36,510 nt of DNA from an uncultured Lachnospiraceae bacterium (lineage in GTDB: Bacteria; Bacillota; Clostridia; Lachnospirales; Lachnospiraceae), in contig CASUON010000002.1 in the NCBI GenBank assembly GCA_949457475.1, positions 1 to 36,510 of the forward strand, written 5' to 3'. The position numbers and the translations under genes are program-made. The notes beneath the pieces are model-generated. The model was not told the DNA's origin and searched no databases. It was given only the letters and a program-made list of their open reading frames with translations. Shown here in pieces: positions 29,394 through 36,510 of the stretch. How positions within the stretch are numbered: the first letter of the stretch is position 1; every line of letters begins with the position of its first letter.

Positions 29394-30455
29394 ATGAAAA
29401 GGTTGACAGGTGGACGTGCCGCACGGCCAGTATGGACATGCGCGGGAATTGTGAAAGCTTTTGTAAATATGCTAACAAGTGGACGTACCGCATGGCCGGC
29501 ATGGACGGCTGCGTGGATGTGCGTACTATTATGCGTACTGGCAGGCTGCGGCTCCGGGCAAAAGGAATATCGGTATAGTATCAGCTATATGGACAGTGCG
29601 CAGACGAGGACTGTGCAGGTTGGATATGAGCCGCAGAGCGAGTCGATAGACGGTATGATACAGGAATTTTTAGATCAGCTTGCGAAAGATACCGATTCTA
29701 TGGAATATGTAAGGACGATCCCGCAGGGGGTGGAAATCAACGAATGGGAAGTTGAACAGGATTGCCTTAACCTGGATTTTAACCGTGCTTACGATAAACT
29801 GGATTCGGTTGCGGAAATTTTGTGCCGCCTTGCCATTGTGCAGACGATGACCCAAATTGATGGGATTGAAAGCGTGCACTTTTCCGTCCGGGGCGAACCG
29901 CTACGGGATGGCAAGGGCGATGTGGTAGGTAATATGACGATTGATTCTTTTGTGGAAAATCCAGGGGAACAGATTAATTCTTACCAGCATGCTACGATTG
30001 ATTTGTATTTTTCCAACAAAGAGGGAGACAGGCTGCTTAAGGAAACACAGGAAGTCTATTTTAACAGCAATATTGCAATGGAAAAGCTTGTAATTGAACA
30101 TCTGATCCTTGGGCCGAAGAATAAAGAGGCAAAAAAGACATTTCCGGATGAAACAAAGCTGATTAACATTGCTGTTGTAGACGGCTCATGTTATGTAAAT
30201 CTGAATGAAAATTTTATGAATCAAAACTATGAGATAAAAGAGCCGGTCGTCATTTATTCAATTGTAAATTCCCTGGCAGCCCTTTCCAATATCGACCAGG
30301 TACAGATATCCGTCAACGGCGATACCAGTGGGACTTACCGTGACGAGCTGGAGCTGTCTAGGATGTATCAGCCGGATTACCAGCTTGTAGATTATAAAGA
30401 TAATAAGCCGGTCATTATTAAAGAAGAAAAGGGGGATACAAAAGTAAATGATTAG
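29394..30455 (+). CDS. GerMN-domain lipoprotein
   Basis: VLLCVLAGCGSG lipobox; two GerMN-like repeats (VEQDCLNLDFNRAYDKL..., VDGSCYVNLNENFMNQ...). Confidence 0.8.
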   Translation: MKRLTGGRAARPVWTCAGIVKAFVNMLTSGRTAWPAWTAAWMCVLLCVLAGCGSGQKEYRYSISYMDSAQTRTVQVGYEPQSESIDGMIQEFLDQLAKDTDSMEYVRTIPQGVEINEWEVEQDCLNLDFNRAYDKLDSVAEILCRLAIVQTMTQIDGIESVHFSVRGEPLRDGKGDVVGNMTIDSFVENPGEQINSYQHATIDLYFSNKEGDRLLKETQEVYFNSNIAMEKLVIEHLILGPKNKEAKKTFPDETKLINIAVVDGSCYVNLNENFMNQNYEIKEPVVIYSIVNSLAALSNIDQVQISVNGDTSGTYRDELELSRMYQPDYQLVDYKDNKPVIIKEEKGDTKVND

Positions 30456-33400
30456 ACGTTACTTGTGTCAGATTGTAATTGTATTTGTGCTTGGCATCCT
30501 GACAGTAAAGGGCGTAAGTATGGGAAATGAAATATACCAGGCCGAAGCGGCGGGGTTGCAGACTACATTTTATTTGTCAAAGTCCGGCCGTGTGCAGCCT
30601 GAACTGCACCGGGTGAACTCGGGCGTGTTGCTTGCCGCCATAGCGTTATTTGCCCTCGTGGCATTGGCGTTAGCCTGGCTGCACCAGGAAAAAACTCTGC
30701 TGGTGAGGCTGCGCCAGGCGTTGCTTTTGTTCCTGGCTTTTGCGGCGGGTGTAGCAAGAATGTATGCGGCAACGGATGAAATGGAATGCAGGCTCGCGGG
30801 TATATCAGATGGGGAGCCGGTGTCCGTGCAGGGGCGTATTATCAAAAAGCAGCGGAAACAACCGTCAAGCGAAGCGAAGCCGCAAAACAGGACAGCAGGG
30901 CGGATGAACAGCTCAGGCGGCCGTCAAGCCGCGGTTCGAAAAATCATTTCAAGCAAATGCAACGTTCCAGCTCGAGAATCCGGTCAAGATGGGCATCAAA
31001 TTTCAGTGCAGGACGCCAGTCAAAGAAAGCGCCAAACTTCAGAGCAAAACGCCATATCAATAAAGCGTCAAATCTCAAATCGAAACGCCATTCAAACGAA
31101 ATATCAAATTTCAAGTCAAAACGCCAGTCAAAGAAAGCGCCAAACTTTAGAGCAAAACGCTATTCCAATAAAAAGTCAAATTTCAGAGCAAAACGCTATT
31201 CCAATAAAAAGTCAAATTTCAGGGCAAAACGCTATTCCAATAAAAAGTCAAATTTCAGAGCAAAACGCCATTCAAACAAAACGTCACAATCTGATACAAA
31301 CATCCATATTAAATGAATATAAAAATGCCTATGGAATGATCTATCAATTCCATAGGATATGTCCAAGTATATTTGTAAAAAAACAAATCCCTAATATTCC
31401 ACGGGTATCTTTGGAAAATATAGATAAACTAATTCCTAGCATTCGACAGGTATCTTTTGTGGACAATCAGCCTGCCCAGCAGTGGGTGCTTTACTTAGAA
31501 GACTGTTATCTGAAGACGTCACAGGGAATCCGTCCGGCCGGGAAAGTAATTTTGTATGTGGATGACGTAGAACCGGTGGTCGGAAATACGGTAACTGTTT
31601 CAGGAAACATTAAATTATTTAGCCGGGCGCGTAATGAAGGGAACTTTGACGCATGCGCCTACTATCAGAACCAGGGTTATACGTTGAGCGTTTATGCAGA
31701 GGACGGCACGTACCAGGTTGCGGATAGGAGCCGCAGACGGATAAGGGGGTGGCTGTATGATATCCAGCAGCAATTTTTACATGTATATGAAAGCAGGATG
31801 CCGGAAGAAGAGGCGGGGGTTTTGTGCGCGATGATTTTAGGGGAAAAGTCGTTGCTTGCGGGGGAGACGAAGGAATTGTACCGACAGGGCGGGATTGCGC
31901 ATATTCTTGCGATTTCGGGGCTGCATATTTCCATATTGGGGATGGCAGGGTACCGTATGCTGCGAAAAAGGGGATGTTCATTTGCCGTGTCAAGTATTAT
32001 TTCCATAAGCTTGCTTGCGCTGTTTGGCATTATGGCGGGGATGGGGATTTCTACCGTGCGCGCAATCGTTATGTTTGGTATATACCTGGGAGCAGAATGC
32101 TGCGGGAGGGCGTATGACAGTATGAATGCCCTGGCTGTAGCCGCGGGGGCTTTGCTTTTATATAATCCATGCGTGCTGTTTCTCGCTGGGTTTCAATTTT
32201 CCTTTGCGGCAGTGGCGGGCGTGTTATTCGGCAGGGAAATGTGCGCGGCGTTTCGTCCGGCGTTTCGGCTGACGGAAACGGTATATATGAGCCTTGGCAT
32301 CCAGATGCTGACGTTGCCTTTGACGGCATGGTATTATTTTGAAATTCCGGTGTATTCGGTACTGTTGAATATGCTTGTGCTGCCGTTTATGGCGTTTGTG
32401 TTGCTTAGCGGGCTTTTAGGGGGCGGATTGGGAATTGTTGCATGTGTGGCGGCAACTTCGGAGAATCTGTTCTTGCCTGCAGGCAGGATCTGCGGGCAGC
32501 TTTCGCAGTGGGCGCTGGCAGCCTGTACTATGCTGTTACGGTACTTTTCCAGTGCCAGCAGTTATTTCTTGCAGTTTCCAGGGGCTATCTGTGTGGTCGG
32601 GAGGCCTCGTGTGTGGAGCATGGCGGGATATTATCTGATTTTGGCGGTTTGCAGCCTGGTAGTATATAAAAAAGCAGACAAGGTAGAGGAAAACAGCTCC
32701 AGCTGTGCGGCTGTTGATGTCAGCTGTTTGGATTTGCATAGAAAAGTGCAGAAAGTGGGAAAAAGCCAGTCTATTCAGCTATTTGCGAATGTTAACCCTC
32801 TGGCATTTTATGCAAAGGCAGTGAATAATTCTGTCGAAATTCCGCTTATAGCGGCTTGCCTGTCTTGTATGCTGTTGCTGTTTTTTCCATATCCGAAACC
32901 TGCGGAGGTGTCCGTTTTGGATGTGGGGCAGGGGGACGGCATTTATATCCATACAAGCGACGGGCTTGATATAATGATCGATGGCGGGAGCAGCGATGTG
33001 AAACAGGCGGGTACTTACCGTATTCTGCCGTTTCTGAAAGCAAAGGGAGTGGCGGAAATTGACTACTGGTTTGTTTCACATCTGGATGAAGACCATATCA
33101 GCGGCTTACGGGAGCTGGTGCAGGGCGGGTATCCAATCGGGCAGGTTGTATTTGCCAAGGGGGTCGTGCGGGATGAAGCGTATGAAGGACTGGCCGGAAT
33201 ACTTGCAAAACAGCAGGTTGCGGTAAGGTATATGGACAAGGGGGATATGCTGCGTAGCGTCAATGCATGCGTTACGTGCCTGGCACCCCAATATGGTGGG
33301 CAAGGCAGCGACCGGAATGGATCCAGCCTGGTATTGCTGTATGAAGACTGTGGATTTCGTGGATTTTTTTCCGGGGATATTTCCAACCAGGAAGAAGCAC

Positions 33401-33639
33401 GATTAGCAGCGGGCGGTGCGGTGCCTACGGTGTCTTTGTATAAAGCGGCGCACCATGGGTCGTCGTATTCCAATTGCGATCAATTGCTGGAAAGGCTGCT
33501 GCCGGACATTTGCGTTGTTTCCTGCGCAGAAAAAAACCGGTATGGACATCCTGGAAAAGAAGCGGTTGCCAATATGGAAAGGAATAGCGGACGCGTATGT
33601 TATACAATGCATGCGGGAAGGATACGGGTACGTTGGTAA
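30448..33639 (+). CDS. comEC: ComEC/Rec2-family DNA internalization protein with a repeat-expanded N-terminal region
   Basis: Competence domain (MILGEKSLLAGETKELYRQGGIAHILAISGLHISILGMAGYR) and C-terminal metallo-beta-lactamase-like domain (VLDVGQGDGIYIHTSDGLDIMIDGGSS...FVSHLDEDHISGL). Confidence 0.93.
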   Translation: MIRRYLCQIVIVFVLGILTVKGVSMGNEIYQAEAAGLQTTFYLSKSGRVQPELHRVNSGVLLAAIALFALVALALAWLHQEKTLLVRLRQALLLFLAFAAGVARMYAATDEMECRLAGISDGEPVSVQGRIIKKQRKQPSSEAKPQNRTAGRMNSSGGRQAAVRKIISSKCNVPARESGQDGHQISVQDASQRKRQTSEQNAISIKRQISNRNAIQTKYQISSQNASQRKRQTLEQNAIPIKSQISEQNAIPIKSQISGQNAIPIKSQISEQNAIQTKRHNLIQTSILNEYKNAYGMIYQFHRICPSIFVKKQIPNIPRVSLENIDKLIPSIRQVSFVDNQPAQQWVLYLEDCYLKTSQGIRPAGKVILYVDDVEPVVGNTVTVSGNIKLFSRARNEGNFDACAYYQNQGYTLSVYAEDGTYQVADRSRRRIRGWLYDIQQQFLHVYESRMPEEEAGVLCAMILGEKSLLAGETKELYRQGGIAHILAISGLHISILGMAGYRMLRKRGCSFAVSSIISISLLALFGIMAGMGISTVRAIVMFGIYLGAECCGRAYDSMNALAVAAGALLLYNPCVLFLAGFQFSFAAVAGVLFGREMCAAFRPAFRLTETVYMSLGIQMLTLPLTAWYYFEIPVYSVLLNMLVLPFMAFVLLSGLLGGGLGIVACVAATSENLFLPAGRICGQLSQWALAACTMLLRYFSSASSYFLQFPGAICVVGRPRVWSMAGYYLILAVCSLVVYKKADKVEENSSSCAAVDVSCLDLHRKVQKVGKSQSIQLFANVNPLAFYAKAVNNSVEIPLIAACLSCMLLLFFPYPKPAEVSVLDVGQGDGIYIHTSDGLDIMIDGGSSDVKQAGTYRILPFLKAKGVAEIDYWFVSHLDEDHISGLRELVQGGYPIGQVVFAKGVVRDEAYEGLAGILAKQQVAVRYMDKGDMLRSVNACVTCLAPQYGGQGSDRNGSSLVLLYEDCGFRGFFSGDISNQEEARLAAGGAVPTVSLYKAAHHGSSYSNCDQLLERLLPDICVVSCAEKNRYGHPGKEAVANMERNSGRVCYTMHAGRIRVRW
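30997..31284. repeat. Eight in-frame tandem copies of a 36-bp (12-aa) repeat inside comEC
   Basis: QISVQDASQRKR/QTSEQNAISIKR/QISNRNAIQTKY/QISSQNASQRKR/QTLEQNAIPIKS/QISEQNAIPIKS/QISGQNAIPIKS/QISEQNAIQTKR. Confidence 0.95.
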
Positions 33640-34136
33640 GTTTTGTTTTTCGGAACAGCAACGACTGCAATTTGGCAGTTATTTCATCAGATCATTTGTG
33701 TTTTGTAGTAAGAATTATTGTTGTTTTGCAATTGTTTCGTCAGGTCATTTGTATTTTGTAGTAGATATTACTGCTACTTAACGAAAACGTTGTCTGATAG
33801 TTTACATATTGGGAACTAAAAAATTAGAATATAATAGTTATTTTTAGAACAAAATTAGGTAAGAAAATTGTATTTTTTTTAGTACAATCTGTATTGCTTT
33901 TGCGATTAGTGCTAATGCCTACAAGGGTTTTGCACGGAAAAAAAAAGAATGCGCAACATGAAAAATCCCTTGTTTTCCGGCACTTTTTCGGCTATACTAG
34001 AATAGAAACACTTGGTTATATTTTTCAAAATGTAAGAAAGCTTCGCATATGTATAACAGAAGTATAGCTGCAAATAAAGATTGAAAGCAACCGCCACTTG
34101 TAGTAAACTAGTTGCGTGGTTCAGAAAGGATGGAGT

Positions 34137-34514
34137 ATGAGAGCAAAGGAAATAACAGATTGTGAAAAGGTTGTCATGAAATGTGTATGGGACAGCACGC
34201 AGGATTTATCCATGCAGGAGATCACGGATATGGTCAATACACAATATGGCAAAAATTGGAAGACACAAACCGTTTCAACTTTCCTTGCAAGGCTTGTAAA
34301 AAAAGATTATCTGAAGATGTATCGGAAAGGAAGATGTTTTTATTATCAGCCACTCGTTGACAAAGAAGAATATAAAGACGATGTACTGAAAGATTATATA
34401 CAGTTTTGGAATGGTGGCAGTATGTCCGCATTTGTTTGTGGATTATTTGGCAAAAAAATGTTAAGCCAATCAGATCGGGAGGAACTTAAGAAAAAGATTG
34501 ATGAACTTGATTAA
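34137..34514 (+). CDS. BlaI/MecI/CopY-family transcriptional repressor
   Basis: MRAKEITDCEKVVMKCVWDSTQDLSMQEITDMVNTQYGKNWKTQTVSTFLARLVKKDYL. Confidence 0.92.
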   Translation: MRAKEITDCEKVVMKCVWDSTQDLSMQEITDMVNTQYGKNWKTQTVSTFLARLVKKDYLKMYRKGRCFYYQPLVDKEEYKDDVLKDYIQFWNGGSMSAFVCGLFGKKMLSQSDREELKKKIDELD

Positions 34515-35943
34515 TCAGTTACTTTTTGCGGTACTGATCAGTTCCGTAACAAGCACTTTCCTGCTATTGGTATGGTGGATGTTACGGGGCTTTTTTATGT
34601 TGGTGGATCCAAAGATGATTTATACATCTTTGCGTTGGATATGCCTGCTGTATATGCTTCCAATAGGGTATGTAGCAGTAATTTTTGCTTATAGAGTGTG
34701 GTTTCAAGGACAAGATAAAGTGTGGATGCTTGTTTTTTCGAGAACAGAGGATATCACAAGCGGCCTGCATGTAATTTCAGTCATTTGGTTTATCATTGCC
34801 CTGGTGCTGCTGATTTATCGATGGATAGACAATAAAGTATGGTGTAGAAAATTTCGGGACAATATTGAGGTCGAAAGGAAATATGACCCCGATATTGTAG
34901 ATACTTATGAAATGGTCTGCGATGTGCTTGAAATACCGAAAGAGAAGTTGTCTTTACAGAAAAATGTACTCATCGATATGCCTATGATAGTAGGCATTAG
35001 GCATCCGCAGGTAATATTGCCGGAACGGGATTATACGAAAGAGGAGCTTGAGATTATTTTCTTCCATGAGCTGTCTCATTTTAAGCACAAGGATTTGCAA
35101 TGTAAAATTCTCGTTGTGGTTGTACTGATGTTCCATGTATTTAATCCTTTTTGTTATGTGTTGCTTGGAATTGTCAATTTGTGGAGTGAGTTTATGGCGG
35201 ACGCATCGGCGCTTGAAATGTCCGGCCAGCTGCACGATGCAAAGCTGTATTTTAACAAAATCGTAGATTTAGTTCCAGACCACAAAAAAACAATCAGGGA
35301 GAAATTTTTGTTTTCAACATTGTATAAAGATGATAATACATTATCTAGGAGAATTGATTTCATGAAAAAGTACCAAAGGGCAAGAAAAGCAGGCAAGGCA
35401 GTAACAGCGGCGTTGACGGCCGCATTTGTATTAATGTCTACCACGACGATCTTTGCGTCGGGCAAGACAGTAGCTGATTTACATAATTTTATTTATCAGA
35501 GTACGGAAGGCCAGACAAAAGAAAACGAAAAGTTGGTTGTGACAGACGACGGATATGTAGAACATTACTGTGATGTGGAAGATTTGAATTTTGAAGATTT
35601 GCAGGAAGTATCTACCTTAGACCAAGATATTGTGACCATTGATTCTGGTGTTCACTATAATATTGACTGGATTGTAAACCCAAATACGAGGCATGTGAGT
35701 GGGCCGTATAAAGTGAAAAATGGTGAGACAATTTGTGCAGCTGTTGTAGTAGAACCTATCGATAAAGTATATTGGTTGGGTATTATGGATCATGAAGGTC
35801 ATGCACGTTATGTAGAGACCACTGGTTCTGCAGCACATGATTTTAAAATCACAGAAACAAAAAACTACCGCGTATTTGTTCAAAACAACTACAAAGACGG
35901 GAAAACTAAACTGAACGCGAAAGGTTATTTTTTGTATGAATAA
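34501..35943 (+). CDS. BlaR1/MecR1-like M56 membrane metallopeptidase with non-penicillin-binding C-terminal domain
   Basis: IIFFHELSHFKHKDLQ (HExxH), N-terminal TM segments; overlaps the BlaI stop; C-terminal region lacks SxxK/SxN/KTG transpeptidase motifs. Confidence 0.85.
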   Translation: MNLINQLLFAVLISSVTSTFLLLVWWMLRGFFMLVDPKMIYTSLRWICLLYMLPIGYVAVIFAYRVWFQGQDKVWMLVFSRTEDITSGLHVISVIWFIIALVLLIYRWIDNKVWCRKFRDNIEVERKYDPDIVDTYEMVCDVLEIPKEKLSLQKNVLIDMPMIVGIRHPQVILPERDYTKEELEIIFFHELSHFKHKDLQCKILVVVVLMFHVFNPFCYVLLGIVNLWSEFMADASALEMSGQLHDAKLYFNKIVDLVPDHKKTIREKFLFSTLYKDDNTLSRRIDFMKKYQRARKAGKAVTAALTAAFVLMSTTTIFASGKTVADLHNFIYQSTEGQTKENEKLVVTDDGYVEHYCDVEDLNFEDLQEVSTLDQDIVTIDSGVHYNIDWIVNPNTRHVSGPYKVKNGETICAAVVVEPIDKVYWLGIMDHEGHARYVETTGSAAHDFKITETKNYRVFVQNNYKDGKTKLNAKGYFLYE

Positions 35944-36088
35944 GAAATATAAAAACTACATGCTTCACCGATGTAAAGCATATTATGATCTGGACGATTA
36001 TAAAATTATTATATTTTCGTTTGGTAAGCGTAAAATCCCTATGTTTTATGTACCGCTATTTGAAGGGCCGGGCAGTGATGATGAATAA
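35936..36088 (+). CDS. Small 50-aa ORF overlapping the end of the BlaR1-like gene
   Basis: MNKKYKNYMLHRCKAYYDLDDYKIIIFSFGKRKIPMFYVPLFEGPGSDDE; ATG overlaps the upstream stop (tATGAATAA). Confidence 0.4.
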   Translation: MNKKYKNYMLHRCKAYYDLDDYKIIIFSFGKRKIPMFYVPLFEGPGSDDE

Positions 36089-36159
36089 TCTTCTGGCGAT
36101 TATCATAGACTGCCGGGTGCGGATGTTGATAGAGGGAGATTTATGCAATGAAAAAAGAT

Positions 36160-36208
36160 ACAGCAGATATAGTGGAATGAAAGAATTCCATTATGTCTGC
36201 TGTTTTTT
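36160..36208 (+). terminator. Rho-independent terminator downstream of the BlaI/BlaR1-like operon
   Basis: ACAGCAGAtATAgTGGAATgaaagaATTCCAtTATgTCTGCTGT followed by TTTTT. Confidence 0.8.
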
Positions 36209-36429
36209 ATTATATGTAGCTATTTGTCCTTTTGTATAATCCAGAGGGTTTTCCGTATCAGCTAACGGCCAGGGAAGTTATTATAGCAATTACTTTGTAG
36301 TTTTCCTATGCAAGAAATACCGTTGTTGCTTTTTACGGGGTGGGAATATGCAGAATATACTATAAAAAGAAAAATAATAGGTTGTTATCCGGCGGTTAGA
36401 TTCTGGAACAGTTTTTCGGTTTTGTGCTA

Positions 36430-36480
36430 CCCGGACGCTGGAACCAGGCCGCAAACCCTCTCGGATGTTCCAGCTTCGGG
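36430..36480. repeat. Inverted repeat near the window end
   Basis: CCCGgacGCTGGAAC ... GTTCCAGCttCGGG imperfect stem. Confidence 0.5.
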
Positions 36481-36510
36481 ATGTAAGAAATTCTAAGCAT
36501 TCTGCGTAAA

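Noticed and set aside
30786-31316. 176-aa K/R/S-rich ORF in frame +3 of comEC
   Set aside because: Open because the 36-bp repeat preserves all frames; no clear start or RBS. Mentioned only as a check in the comEC repeat finding.
34080-34136. BlaI operator (TACAnnTGTA-type dyad) before the BlaI-like gene
   Set aside because: Only an imperfect tgtagtaaactagt-like sequence is visible; not enough to call.

Overview
Window from a Firmicutes genome, probably Lachnospiraceae (judged from gene content only). Conserved blocks: glnS 3' end; a DUF2225 protein; a MocR/PdxR-type regulator; argG divergent from argC-GNAT-argB-argD (no argJ in the cluster); a beta-glucoside PTS operon (RpiR regulator, EIIBCA, GH1); a GHKL/LytTR two-component pair; comEA - OmpR-type RR/HK - GerMN lipoprotein - comEC; and a BlaI/BlaR1-like pair. 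The standout is an AT-rich island at about 18.6-24.6 kb. A 5.7-kb segment (18840-24608) is bounded by a perfect 50-bp inverted repeat and sits next to an intact tyrosine recombinase (17648-18568). It holds two opposed modules: (i) radical SAM + nitroreductase + an ATP-grasp/radical-SAM fusion on +, and (ii) a pentapeptide-repeat protein on -. A 14-bp-stem bidirectional terminator separates them. A good sigma70-type promoter lies just outside the left repeat and points into the segment, while both modules start only about 45-56 bp inside their repeat. I propose a recombinase-controlled invertible cassette that expresses either a putative biosynthetic module or a pentapeptide-repeat module. The window also has dispersed imperfect-palindrome (MITE/REP-like) elements, one splitting a PD-(D/E)XK transposase-family gene, and an unusual number of minisatellites (20 bp x7 before argB, 36 bp x8 inside comEC, and others). 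All family assignments come from reading motifs by eye; no searches were run.
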